Source: Prochlorococcus sp. AG-409-P03 (GTDB taxonomy: Bacteria > Cyanobacteriota > Cyanobacteriia > PCC-6307 > Cyanobiaceae). From it: 33,276 nucleotides of DNA. The position numbers were made by a program, and so were the translations under genes. Below are positions 1 to 8,044 of this stretch, piece by piece. Location of the stretch: positions 1-33,276 of the forward strand of contig QCKN01000011.1 of NCBI GenBank assembly GCA_003215295.1, given 5' to 3'. The number at the start of each line of letters is the position of its first letter. Within the stretch, counting starts at the first letter, position 1. The notes beneath the pieces are model-generated. The model was not told the DNA's origin, made no database searches, and saw nothing but the letters and a program-made list of their open reading frames with translations.

Positions 1-1
1 A

Positions 2-436
2 GAAATGGAGGGAGCATATAAAGGCTTTAAAAGCGCTGAGTGCATTATGGCTGGAGTGCATGATTATATGTGCTATGAGAAGAGGAACTTTGGACGGGCT
101 ACATCCCAAGCCTGTGTTGATGTTCGAACAGGTCTCATGACTAGAAATGAAGGCTTAAGTCTTGCAAAATCAAAGGACAGTGAAATACCCTATGCCCTAG
201 ATTATTACCTTAAGATAACTGGTTTGAGTTATGAAGAGTTTCTTCAAGGTATTAAAGAGAAAAGAGTATTTGACTCTGATAAAAGTGACATAGTAAGAAC
301 TGTTAAAACGAAACCAAATGCAGAAACACTCATTCCATTTTACGAACAATTAATAGATCACCATAAGCATCAAATAGATAAGCGGCTATCACAAGAAGAG
401 CATCAGTTACTTGTATCGGAGGAGTGGTGGGAATGA
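2..436 (+). CDS. N-acetyl sugar amidotransferase, C-terminal part (cut by window edge)
   Basis: The reading frame is open to the left edge, so this is the last 144 or so codons of a longer gene; the ATG at base 5 is internal. The sequence matches the end of the N-acetyl sugar amidotransferase family (TIGR03573; PseA, WbpG and LegG-like proteins): GRATSQACVDVRTGLMTR followed by a segment of the LAKSKDSEIP type. Known members transfer an amino group, supplied as ammonia by a HisH/HisF-like partner pair, to an acetamido sugar, giving an acetamidino group in pseudaminic or legionaminic acid or in hexuronic acids of O-antigens. The catalytic PP-loop would lie upstream and is not visible. The stop codon overlaps the start of the following amidase by four bases (ATGA), so the two are probably cotranslated in one surface-glycan operon. 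Confidence 0.8.
   Translation, partial: EMEGAYKGFKSAECIMAGVHDYMCYEKRNFGRATSQACVDVRTGLMTRNEGLSLAKSKDSEIPYALDYYLKITGLSYEEFLQGIKEKRVFDSDKSDIVRTVKTKPNAETLIPFYEQLIDHHKHQIDKRLSQEEHQLLVSEEWWE
418..424 (+). promoter_or_regulatory. Strong Shine-Dalgarno site that sets the amidase start
   Basis: GGAGGAG lies inside the end of the amidotransferase gene, eight bases before the ATG at 433. The longer frame from the GTG at 424 would begin on top of this site, so 433 is the better start. Such a full Shine-Dalgarno sequence is uncommon among the genes of this window. Confidence 0.7.
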
Positions 437-1833
437 GCAAAGAAATAGAACTAAGTGAAGCTGCCACACATAAGAATAATGACATTATTAGTGATGATCT
501 CTTTCGTAAATTTACTATCAAGCAACTAGTAAGCAGTATTAACTCTGGTAAACTATGCGAAAGTGATCTGTTCTTAAATTCATCGCAGAGATTTAATCTA
601 CTTGATTTTAAATACCATTCTTTTAAATCAACATATTCTTACGAACAGGCAACTAGTGTTAGGAGAGAGTCATATCCCTCTCCTAAACAGTATTTAAGAG
701 GAATACCCTTTGGAATTAAAGATATTTTTAATACCACAGTTTTACCAACAAGCATGGGGTCGCCTCTTTGGGAAGGCTTTATGCCAGGAAATAATGCCCG
801 TTGTGTTGAAAGTTTGCTTAGGCTTGGTGGAGTACCTTTTGGCAAGACAGTTACTGCTGAGTTTGCAGTACATGCCTTAAATGAAACTTTAAACCCATAC
901 AATACTGCTCATACTCCAGGTACATCTTCAAGTGGTAGTGCAGTGGCCGTTGCACTAGGAATAGTTCCTTTTTCTATTGGTACTCAAACTGCAGCTTCTG
1001 TTATACGACCATCATCTTTTTGTGGGGTTTGGGGTATGAAGCCATCATTTGGACTTATACCGAGAACTGGTTGCCTGAAGACAACAGATTCTCTAGACAC
1101 CATAGGATTTTTCTCGTTTTTTGGATCCGACTTACGTCGAATCCTTACGTCACTAAGAGTTAAGGGCCCTAATTACCCGTATGTTTATAAATCCCTAGAT
1201 AAGCGAGGAGCTTACCCTAAGAAAGAAGAAGATCACTGGCGCATTGGTTTCTTAAAAACAAGATTTTGGGATACAGCTGATCCAGAAATAAAGTCTGTGA
1301 TTACTGATTTTATTAATAAAATTTCTTCCTTGGATTCTATAGAAGTTAAAGAAATTGATGATCGACTCCTCCATGACATCCATAAAGATCATCAGACTAT
1401 TTACGATAAGTCTCTTGCTTATTACTTTAAAGAAGAATCAAAATCTCATGATAAGATTTCTCCATTAATGTTAAAAGCTATTGAAGTGGGGGAAGAAATC
1501 TCAAAAGATCAATTCTTACAGGCTATAAGTTCACAATATGAACTTATAGAGTCATCCTCTCACTTTTATGCCAATAGTGATATTATTGTTACTCTCAGTA
1601 CTACTACGACATCCCCACTTCGACATGAATTGGAACGTCCAGATCCTTCATTGATTTGGACATTCCTTGGTATGCCATCTATAAATGTTCCGTTAAACAT
1701 TCATTCAAATGGATTGCCAATGGGTATGCAATTGGTTTCTAAAAAGTATGATGACTATTTATTACTGCAATTCATAGACTCTTTACTTAAAAAAGATATT
1801 CTTTCCAACTCCTCACTCTTAACAAAATTATAA
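433..1833 (+). CDS. Amidase-signature family hydrolase
   Basis: A 466-residue amidase-signature enzyme (relatives: GatA and assorted amidases), a normal length for the family. The Ser-cisSer-Lys triad is visible: Lys in GIPFGIKDIF (near residue 96), the glycine/serine-rich TSSSGSAVAVA (near 165-171), and the nucleophile Ser in TQTAASVIRP (near 189). The block FCGVWGMKPSFG follows as usual. The family hydrolyses C-N amide bonds; the substrate here cannot be read. GatA itself is unlikely: the sequence is divergent and sits in a glycan cluster. The ATG at 433 is chosen because it forms an ATGA overlap with the upstream amidotransferase and follows GGAGGAG at good spacing. I infer that it acts on an amide or amidine group of the same sugar or glycan. 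Confidence 0.85.
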   Translation: MSKEIELSEAATHKNNDIISDDLFRKFTIKQLVSSINSGKLCESDLFLNSSQRFNLLDFKYHSFKSTYSYEQATSVRRESYPSPKQYLRGIPFGIKDIFNTTVLPTSMGSPLWEGFMPGNNARCVESLLRLGGVPFGKTVTAEFAVHALNETLNPYNTAHTPGTSSSGSAVAVALGIVPFSIGTQTAASVIRPSSFCGVWGMKPSFGLIPRTGCLKTTDSLDTIGFFSFFGSDLRRILTSLRVKGPNYPYVYKSLDKRGAYPKKEEDHWRIGFLKTRFWDTADPEIKSVITDFINKISSLDSIEVKEIDDRLLHDIHKDHQTIYDKSLAYYFKEESKSHDKISPLMLKAIEVGEEISKDQFLQAISSQYELIESSSHFYANSDIIVTLSTTTTSPLRHELERPDPSLIWTFLGMPSINVPLNIHSNGLPMGMQLVSKKYDDYLLLQFIDSLLKKDILSNSSLLTKL

Positions 1834-1847
1834 AAGTTTTAAATAGT

Positions 1848-2921
1848 ATGAAAATAAATAATTGTCCTAATTTAATCTATCCTCAATCTTCTATTAATCT
1901 TGAGATTGAGGATAGTTTTATCAAAACTTTAGATACTATATCAAATTACTATCCCTACACGCCACTCTTAAAAAGTAAACTACTGACTCCAGATAGATTT
2001 GGATTTTCATATCTGGCGGCTCAACGACTTAACCTAAGCTCAATTCCCAGGTCATTTTGTGATTGGATACATGGGTGGATCTGGTGGGATGTTGAAGACT
2101 ATAGAGATATTCAGATGGATGTAAACCCACAAAACATTACTAAGGTAGTAAATAAACGTAAATTCTGTGAATTACTTATTGAGGCAGGTGTTAACAATGT
2201 TTTTCTTGGTGCATTACCCTACGCATATGTTTTAAATTCAAAGAAATACGATGCAGGATTATTTCCTAGACTCGCTAAGACACTTCTTTGTATTCCAAGT
2301 CATACAAGTGAGGTTGAGAAACCTAAACTAAAGTTAAGTAAATATCTAGATTATATAGAATCCATTAAAGGCTCATTCAAAACTATCGCTGTATGCTTAT
2401 TTCACCTTGATTATTATGATTACTCTCCCTTGGTTTTGTCAAGAGGTTTTATTCCCTTAATGGGAGCAGCACCAGATTGCGCAAACTCTCTCTTTCGTAC
2501 TCGTTCAATATTCGATTCGTTTGAGTATGTAACAACAAACTGCCTAGGTAGCCATATCTTATATGCGCTAGCTGCAGGATGTAAGACTTCCATTTCAGGT
2601 CCTTTCTACTGCGATCCTGTTGATGCTTATTTAGATGAGGTAAGAAAAGGTACTTTAAAACTAGACTTTATTGAAAGGTATTTATATTATTTCTCTTTAG
2701 ATTACCTTCAGTCCAGTGATTATTCAGACTTTCTATTAGACCACCCAATACAAGCGTCTGTACCAAATTCTACATTGCAAAATCTAGTTAACTCTGAGCT
2801 AGGAATCGAACACCTTTATTCAAATGGTGAACTTTTCGACAAGCTAGGTTGGACCCTATCAGGCCAAGTCAAAGGTCATCTTTTTGGTGCATCAAGAAAG
2901 ATTAAACGTATTTTTTCATAG
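1848..2921 (+). CDS. Unrecognised protein of surface-glycan cluster, possibly GT-B-like
   Basis: A 357-residue soluble protein with no signal peptide or clear membrane segment. I do not recognise the family. The C-terminal half has the look of a nucleotide-sugar-binding GT-B domain: TTNCLGSHILYALAAGCK at about residues 227-244, followed by TSISGPFYCDP. This resembles the conserved serine/histidine/glycine loop in capsule glycosyl- and glycerophosphotransferases and epimerases, where a cytidine or uridine nucleotide binds. The start at 1848 is 14 bases after the amidase stop, and no other ATG occurs for about 85 codons. A perfect 13-base inverted repeat lies in codons 10-23. The gene is probably in the same operon as its neighbours. 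It is AT-rich, as expected of a variable surface region. Confidence 0.6.
   Translation: MKINNCPNLIYPQSSINLEIEDSFIKTLDTISNYYPYTPLLKSKLLTPDRFGFSYLAAQRLNLSSIPRSFCDWIHGWIWWDVEDYRDIQMDVNPQNITKVVNKRKFCELLIEAGVNNVFLGALPYAYVLNSKKYDAGLFPRLAKTLLCIPSHTSEVEKPKLKLSKYLDYIESIKGSFKTIAVCLFHLDYYDYSPLVLSRGFIPLMGAAPDCANSLFRTRSIFDSFEYVTTNCLGSHILYALAAGCKTSISGPFYCDPVDAYLDEVRKGTLKLDFIERYLYYFSLDYLQSSDYSDFLLDHPIQASVPNSTLQNLVNSELGIEHLYSNGELFDKLGWTLSGQVKGHLFGASRKIKRIFS
1877..1915 (+). repeat. Perfect 13-bp inverted repeat inside the start of the gene at 1848
   Basis: Arms 1877-1889 (CTATCCTCAATCT) and 1903-1915 (AGATTGAGGATAG) are exact reverse complements around a 13-base loop, followed by TTTTAT. The shape is that of a weak intrinsic terminator or attenuator, but it lies within coding sequence about 45 bases after the amidase stop. 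Function unknown. Confidence 0.7.
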
Positions 2922-2932
2922 AAATCAATTTT

Positions 2933-3835
2933 ATGAAACAAATACTTCAAAAATTATTCCACCTTTCTAAGTTAGACCCTGATATACGATCATCTCTACA
3001 GACATTATTTAGAGCATATTTAAACTATCTCTTCTTTTCTTTAGTTGGCTTATTCATCGGACTCATTCGTAGATACCTCTTCTATAACGAACCATCATTC
3101 TCCTATCCTTCAAAGGTGGCTGTTCTTGGTAGAGGGTATTCAGCCAACCTTTTCTTCAATCAAGAATTTAATACATTTACTAGAGTATACTTAAGTAATT
3201 ATAACACTTCTGATCTAGAACCTCAAGACTATAATTTCCTAATAGGTTCTAAGATCATACTTGTCTCAAACATATGTGAGAGAATACCTAATTTATTTAG
3301 ATCACTAATGTGGAATATTAGTGAGGTTATCTTTGCAAAGGACGCTACTAAATTTTCTACATCAGGGTTCAATCCTAATCGCTTCTCCTACCGCCTTAAT
3401 TCATTAGGAGTTACTGTAGAGAATATAGCAGCAACGAAATTGCCTAATGAATACCCATGGAAATTGAGAAATACCGGATTAATATCTATCCATAAGGCTA
3501 TTCAGTATTGTTTGCAGGAGAATATACACGAAATCTATCTTTTTGGTTATGATTTTTATGTTGGGCAATTAGATTTTGCATCAGCAAACACAACTAATTT
3601 GCAGATTCCGATTTATAGTGATAAAAACAATCGTATATTGTCTACCACACTTATAACACCAAAAGAACAAGAGGCACATAAGGATATAGATAAGATCTTA
3701 CCCTGTAATCTAGACAAGTTGGCTGCAGATTTCCCAGATATTCTCTTCTATATGCATACAGCCAGCACATATAACTTCCAATCCCCAAACATACATATTA
3801 CTCACTTAGATACCTTTGCTAAAATCAACAAATAA
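2933..3835 (+). CDS. GT42-like (sialyltransferase-fold) protein
   Basis: A 300-residue protein with a hydrophobic stretch at about residues 28-50, then a Rossmann-like start (KVAVLGRGYSANLFF). The segment NTGLISIHKAIQYCLQENIH followed by EIYLFGYDFYVG closely resembles the core of Campylobacter CstII and other GT42 sialyltransferases, where TSGVYMCAVAIALGYKEIYL leads into a G.DFY motif. A later His in EQEAHKDIDK sits where GT42 enzymes carry the catalytic base (GHSKNTD in CstII). The glycine-rich loop reads GRGYS where CstII has GNGPS, so a substrate-binding Asn is replaced. The gene is 11 bases after the preceding ORF. With the amidotransferase upstream, a role in transferring a nonulosonic acid (sialic-acid-like sugar) is my inference; a DUF115/MptE-type domain is the alternative. 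Confidence 0.6.
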   Translation: MKQILQKLFHLSKLDPDIRSSLQTLFRAYLNYLFFSLVGLFIGLIRRYLFYNEPSFSYPSKVAVLGRGYSANLFFNQEFNTFTRVYLSNYNTSDLEPQDYNFLIGSKIILVSNICERIPNLFRSLMWNISEVIFAKDATKFSTSGFNPNRFSYRLNSLGVTVENIAATKLPNEYPWKLRNTGLISIHKAIQYCLQENIHEIYLFGYDFYVGQLDFASANTTNLQIPIYSDKNNRILSTTLITPKEQEAHKDIDKILPCNLDKLAADFPDILFYMHTASTYNFQSPNIHITHLDTFAKINK

Positions 3836-3893
3836 ACGACGGGTTAAATCTCCCTAATCTTTGAATATACTTAAAACTTGTAGTTCTTAATTT

Positions 3894-4175
3894 ATGAAGA
3901 GTGGCTGTTTTTACATTTACTTTCATCCCCTACAAGGGCAGTCCTGGCTGTGTAGGGGGTTTGACCACCTAGCACAGCCAATTGGACAGCCAACCGCCTT
4001 GCCGTGTGACCCCAGTAGCATCGACCTGGTAGAACCAGAAGAGGAGTCAAAGTGGGGCTTCGTTTCCGGCTGCTTGACCGGTTTACGTTACCTTCACGAC
4101 AGTCTCCCCATGTCGAGAGAGAGTCAGATCAGAGCACTAGGAAAAGGTCATCACCAAACAAGGTAGTCTTAATTA
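3894..4175 (+). ncRNA. GC-rich structured RNA candidate beside purK (or 90-codon ORF)
   Basis: This stretch is clearly richer in G and C than both flanks and folds well on paper. 3946-3952 (GGCTGTG) pairs exactly with 3973-3979 (CACAGCC), extended inward by TAGG/CCTA and outward by GTCC 3941-3944 with GGAC 3984-3987 and GGCA 3937-3940 with TGCC 4000-4003. A second domain is CTGGT-AGA-ACCAG inside CCCCA/TGGGG (4010-4056), and a third is CGACA/TGTCG near 4098-4116. A weak terminator-like hairpin follows at 4180-4199. Cyanobacterial 6S RNA (ssaA, Yfr7) is, as I remember it, linked to purK, so 6S is one candidate, but the family fold was not confirmed. The alternative is an ORF from ATG 3894 to TAG 4166, with no ribosome binding site and codon use unlike its neighbours. 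The strand is not certain. Confidence 0.4.
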
Positions 4176-4177
4176 AT

Positions 4178-5380
4178 CTAAAGCCCTGTAGTGGCTTTTA
4201 TGGGCCATATTGAACGAATTTCTTTAAGTGCTAATAAGGCCTCTTCTTGTCTTTTGTGAGAATTCGATTCATTTAACAGAACTGTTACATGACCGAGTTT
4301 TCTTCCAGGGTTTTCACCAGATTTTCCGTACCAATGCAGATGAGAATTTTTAATGCTTTTTATATTGCTAATTCTTTCTTCTAGGGGTCTTTTTTCATAT
4401 TCTCCTAATCCAAGCAAGTTCACCATTAGGGCGCCAGGGACAATTAGTTTCGGTTCAGGTACTGGCAGATTAGCTGCGATACAGATCTGTTGGTCAAATT
4501 GACTACTTTTACAAGCTTCTATAGAGAAGTGACCAGAGTTGTGTGTTCTTGGTGCGATTTCATTTACTTGCAAACCGTTTGGACCATAAAAAAATTCAAT
4601 TGCTAATACTCCTACATAGTTCACTGCGCTAAGCAATGATGCGGCAATGTTGTAAGCCATTACCTCAACCTGATGACTTACTTGAGCAGGAGCAAGTACC
4701 CAGTCACAAACTTGTTGAAACTGATGCGTCTCAACTAATGGCAATGCACGTACAGTACCTTGGCTATCTCTACTGGCAATTATTGAAAGCTCTTTCTCAT
4801 AGGACACCCACTTCTCTAGAAACCAATTTGTTGGATCTATTGTTTTAAGAAACTGTTGAAACTCAGAGCTGTTGTGTAGAACTTTTGTTCCTTTGCCGTC
4901 ATATCCTCCAGTGTTGGCTTTAGCCATTAGTGGGAAGTTCCAATCTGGTGGTAGTAGGTTTGTACTTAAATCAGGGCTTGGAATCAAACTCCATTCTGAG
5001 CAAGGGATTCCCAGTTGATCAAGTAGTACTCTTTGAGAAGCTTTGTCTATTAAATTCTCTAGCGATTTTATAGGTGGAAGAAAATAATCGTCTCTTTTTT
5101 TGATTTCAGATAACTTAGAAATATCTACCCACTCATTTTCGAATGTTATGCAATTGGACTTTGCTATCAATTCAGTTGAGGCAGCCATGCCTTGAGATTG
5201 ATCTAAAACAACAAAACTTGCCTTGGATGCAGCCGGGTCTAAAAGTGAGGCAGTTTGTATTCCGATCTCTAGTTTCCTTTTCCTGGCGGCCTCTACAAGC
5301 ATCAGAGCCAGTTGTCCACCACCAACTATTCCAATTACGGGATTAGTTTTTCTTTGATCAGCTGCTAAATTAAAAAGCAT
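4178..5380 (-). CDS. purK: 5-(carboxyamino)imidazole ribonucleotide synthase
   Basis: PurK uses ATP and bicarbonate to carboxylate AIR to N5-CAIR in purine synthesis, ahead of PurE. The 400-residue protein has the family layout: N-terminal fold with VIGIVGGGQLALMLVEAARK, an ATP-grasp domain from about residue 100 (PLMAKANTGGYDGKGTK, the FLEKWVSYEKELS segment), and the diagnostic ATP-grasp end VNEIAPRTHNSGHFSIEAC near residues 265-285. The start at ATG 5380 leaves a dozen residues before the first beta strand. It is transcribed toward the GC-rich stretch and away from aroB, with a 314-base gap upstream that carries several hairpins. Confidence 0.96.
   Translation of the reverse strand: MLFNLAADQRKTNPVIGIVGGGQLALMLVEAARKRKLEIGIQTASLLDPAASKASFVVLDQSQGMAASTELIAKSNCITFENEWVDISKLSEIKKRDDYFLPPIKSLENLIDKASQRVLLDQLGIPCSEWSLIPSPDLSTNLLPPDWNFPLMAKANTGGYDGKGTKVLHNSSEFQQFLKTIDPTNWFLEKWVSYEKELSIIASRDSQGTVRALPLVETHQFQQVCDWVLAPAQVSHQVEVMAYNIAASLLSAVNYVGVLAIEFFYGPNGLQVNEIAPRTHNSGHFSIEACKSSQFDQQICIAANLPVPEPKLIVPGALMVNLLGLGEYEKRPLEERISNIKSIKNSHLHWYGKSGENPGRKLGHVTVLLNESNSHKRQEEALLALKEIRSIWPIKATTGL
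4180..4199 (+). terminator. Possible weak terminator after the GC-rich RNA candidate
   Basis: AAAGCC and GGCTTT pair across a seven-base loop and are followed by T and A. It lies over the 3' end of convergent purK, so it may only reflect coding sequence. Only three G-C pairs support it. Confidence 0.25.
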
Positions 5381-5694
5381 TGATTCTTAAGTTACTGAAG
5401 GAAATTCAGGGTTGACATTTCTAGTGAAATACGTGAATTTACATTAATAAGAATTTGGAATCAGAGATTACGTTGATTAAACCCCTCTGATGTAATGACA
5501 ATAAAACTTCTTGTCATTGAAAACTAGCTCTTAGTAAGAATCTGTACTTCTATAACTAAGTACTTTGGATTGAAGGTACTGCTAGCTTCTATCGGATTTT
5601 AGATCATGACTAATATTAATGTGCAACGGTGAAAACGTTGGATGGCATGCTGTGATGTTAGAACTACTTAAGATTCTAATTTAAATTTGTTCTT
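5381..5694. other. Hairpin-rich purK-aroB intergenic gap
   Basis: This is a 314-base gap between divergent purK and aroB with no credible ORF. It holds a run of exact inverted repeats: ATCAGAG 5460-5466 with CTCTGAT 5485-5491; AATGACAA 5494-5501 with TTGTCATT 5511-5518; GTACTT 5544-5549 with AAGTAC 5558-5563, nested between CTAGC 5524-5528 and GCTAG 5581-5585; and CAACG 5624-5628 with CGTTG 5636-5640. A TTGACA lies at 5412-5417, but only a poor -10 follows at normal spacing. It may hold the two promoters plus a leader or a small RNA on either strand. In other cyanobacteria 6S RNA is reported next to purK, so this is the other place to look for it. Confidence 0.45.
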
Positions 5695-6801
5695 GTGAAT
5701 AGCCTTTCTCGAAGGATTCCAGTTGAATTAGAGAGTCAGCCTTATGAGGTTGTCTTAGGAGGTGAGGGTCTTAAAGGCATCGGGTCAGAACTTCTTAATT
5801 CTGGAGTTAGAAGTGGGATAAAAATTCTAATAGTCTCTAATCATGATGTCGCTAAACCATATGGAGATCTTTTGGTTGAAAGTCTCAATGAAATGGGCTT
5901 TGAAACAAATGTATTAATTATTGAAGCGGGAGAAGATAAAAAAACACTGGCCACAATTGAGGAAATTCACAACGCCGCTTTTAATGCCCGTCTTGAAAGA
6001 GGTTCTTTGATGATTGCTTTTGGCGGGGGTGTGGTTGGCGATATGACTGGCTTTGCTGCTGCAACTTGGTTACGTGGTATCTCAGTAGCTCAGGTTCCTA
6101 CAACTCTCCTGGCTATGGTTGATGCTGCAATTGGAGGTAAGACAGGCGTTAATCATCCAGGTGGTAAAAACCTTATTGGGGCATTTCATCAACCTAAAAT
6201 TGTACTTATAGATCCTGTAACACTTAGGACACTACCTTCAAGAGAGTTTCGTGCGGGTATGGCCGAGGTAATAAAGTATGGATTAATTGGAGATAGAAAG
6301 CTGTTTTCACTCCTAGAGAACTTGTCTGATATAAGTACACTAGATGTAATTCCGAGTCATATTTTAGAAGATCTTCTTGAGAGATCAGTAAAGGCAAAGG
6401 CTGGAATCGTGAGTCGTGATGAAAGAGAATCTGGTCTGCGAGCTATTCTTAATTATGGACATACTTTTGGTCATGTAGTTGAATCACTATGTGGCTATGG
6501 TACCTGGCTTCATGGAGAGGCGGTATCAATAGGTATGGTTGCAATTGGCCAGTTAGCGCTTCAACTTGGTAAATGGAGTTATGAGGATGCAAATAGACAG
6601 AAAAAACTATTACAGAAGGCAGGCCTTCCTACCCAATGGCCAGACCTCGATCCCGATTTGGTTCTAAGCAGTTTGAAAGGTGATAAAAAAGTTAAAGATG
6701 AAAAAATTAGATTTGTAATGCCAACTAGAATCGGGAATGTAGAGATTGTAGAAAATGTTGACAACTCACAAATCAGAGAATGTTTGTCTAGTCTTCTTTG
6801 A
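5695..6801 (+). CDS. aroB: 3-dehydroquinate synthase
   Basis: Second step of the shikimate pathway: DAHP to 3-dehydroquinate, using NAD+ and a metal ion. The 368-residue protein is full length. NAD-binding [20 protein letters not shown] occurs near residues 108-127, then the [19 protein letters not shown] stretch. The expected metal ligands are present: Glu in [11 protein letters not shown], His in [11 protein letters not shown] and His in [11 protein letters not shown]. The start is the GTG at 5695; no ATG lies near, and homologues begin at about this point. The last 14 bases overlap the end of the convergent methyltransferase gene. Confidence 0.96.
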   Translation: MNSLSRRIPVELESQPYEVVLGGEGLKGIGSELLNSGVRSGIKILIVSNHDVAKPYGDLLVESLNEMGFETNVLIIEAGEDKKTLATIEEIHNAAFNARLERGSLMIAFGGGVVGDMTGFAAATWLRGISVAQVPTTLLAMVDAAIGGKTGVNHPGGKNLIGAFHQPKIVLIDPVTLRTLPSREFRAGMAEVIKYGLIGDRKLFSLLENLSDISTLDVIPSHILEDLLERSVKAKAGIVSRDERESGLRAILNYGHTFGHVVESLCGYGTWLHGEAVSIGMVAIGQLALQLGKWSYEDANRQKKLLQKAGLPTQWPDLDPDLVLSSLKGDKKVKDEKIRFVMPTRIGNVEIVENVDNSQIRECLSSLL

Positions 6802-8011
6802 TTGGCTCATCTAGAAACTTTGTATGTATCTTATTCTCATGCTTTATGTAGCCACTTCCAAAGCTCTTCTCCAAAGCTATCCACCTAAAATCCCCTAAAC
6901 ATACTGGATCTACAAGTCGCAATAAAGCCTCTCTTTTTCTTAGCGCTGACTCTAAATTGTTTTTGAGATCCTGTTTAATCAATGAAAGTTTTGAGGCCAA
7001 GCCTAATGCAAGCAATGCTTGACCCTGCCTGACCTCACCAAGAAAGTTTAAATTGTGTTTCTCGGAGTAATATCTAATAGTTTCTAAGCATAGATGTGAG
7101 GTTATATCTTGACTTCCTGCCTGAGTAAGGGGGTTGTAATTTGCAGACTGATTTTTATAAGAGAGGATTGTACCATCAATACGCTTTTCATTGTAGTATC
7201 TAACTGCTTCTAATGCATAATCTATAATTAACAATATTCCAGCTGAAAGAATCTCTGAGCTGTCCTGAAACCAGGGATCCAATTCAACATGTAATTCAGT
7301 TGTCCATCCATCTCTCAAATTTTGTGGAGGTAGATCTATATTTAAATTAGCGGAGAGATCTTCTAAGCATTGGCTTAATTTTCTAGTAAGCTTAAGTTCA
7401 CAAAATTCAATTGAATCTTGTTCTATATGCTTAGTTAATGATACACCTTGTCGGTAAAGTTGATTATCCTTATAGATTATTCGTTCTACGGGAAGTGCGT
7501 CAAGAACCTCATTAGCTATTATTATCCCATATTTTGGGTGTTTTTTTAAATCCTCAGCAGTTACCCAACTTATATTATATTTGGACGCTTTGATTAGTTT
7601 TCTCTTTTGTTTGTCAATCATTCCCTTATTTCTTTCCACTAAGATAAGATCAATTTTTGATATTAGGTTAGGAATTAGCTTTTCTAGAGATATAAGAATC
7701 TCATGACCTAAGCTTCCTTCACCTGGGCCTATCTCTATTAGGTATAGTTTACCTTTATAAAATTTACTTTTGCTTAACTGCTTAAACCAACTCGCAATCT
7801 GTATAGAAAGTAGTTCTGCAAAATCAGAACTAAGCGATGGTGAGGTTACGAAGTCGCCTTTTTCCCCAATATTCAACTTGCCTGCCCCATAAGCACCATG
7901 AAGTGGGTCGTTGAGAGCCCAGTCCATAAAACTATGGAAACTAATAGTTCCTCCCTGATCAGCTATTCGGCTTGCTAACCATTTCGGGCACTTCGCGGAA
8001 GAGCGATCCAT
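6788..8011 (-). CDS. MidA-type SAM-dependent methyltransferase (DUF185)
   Basis: Member of the MidA/NDUFAF7 family (COG1565). The mitochondrial protein methylates an arginine of the complex I subunit NDUFS2 during assembly; the cyanobacterial substrate is not known, though NDH-1 is an obvious candidate. Seen here: the N-terminal signature ([20 protein letters not shown], then [18 protein letters not shown]) and SAM motif [15 protein letters not shown] take the ATG at 8011, giving 407 residues. The longer frame to 8056 would run into the start of the divergent TPM gene and adds 15 residues without family character. The 3' end overlaps convergent aroB by 14 bases. Confidence 0.9.
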   Translation of the reverse strand: MDRSSAKCPKWLASRIADQGGTISFHSFMDWALNDPLHGAYGAGKLNIGEKGDFVTSPSLSSDFAELLSIQIASWFKQLSKSKFYKGKLYLIEIGPGEGSLGHEILISLEKLIPNLISKIDLILVERNKGMIDKQKRKLIKASKYNISWVTAEDLKKHPKYGIIIANEVLDALPVERIIYKDNQLYRQGVSLTKHIEQDSIEFCELKLTRKLSQCLEDLSANLNIDLPPQNLRDGWTTELHVELDPWFQDSSEILSAGILLIIDYALEAVRYYNEKRIDGTILSYKNQSANYNPLTQAGSQDITSHLCLETIRYYSEKHNLNFLGEVRQGQALLALGLASKLSLIKQDLKNNLESALRKREALLRLVDPVCLGDFRWIALEKSFGSGYIKHENKIHTKFLDEPIKED

Positions 8012-8044
8012 TAGAGAGAATATACCTGCGTAACAAGATGTCCC

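Noticed and set aside
639-902. 87-codon minus-strand ORF
   Set aside because: Opposite the amidase catalytic region; no motif of its own.
3894-4166. A 90-codon ORF reported as a protein-coding gene
   Set aside because: No ribosome binding site, no recognisable motif, codon use unlike neighbours, and the DNA folds strongly. Kept as the alternative reading of the RNA candidate.
3894-4200. Permuted tmRNA or RNase P RNA in the GC-rich stretch
   Set aside because: No T-arm motif (GTTCGA) or tag-like reading frame, and no RNase P core such as GAGGAAAGTCC.
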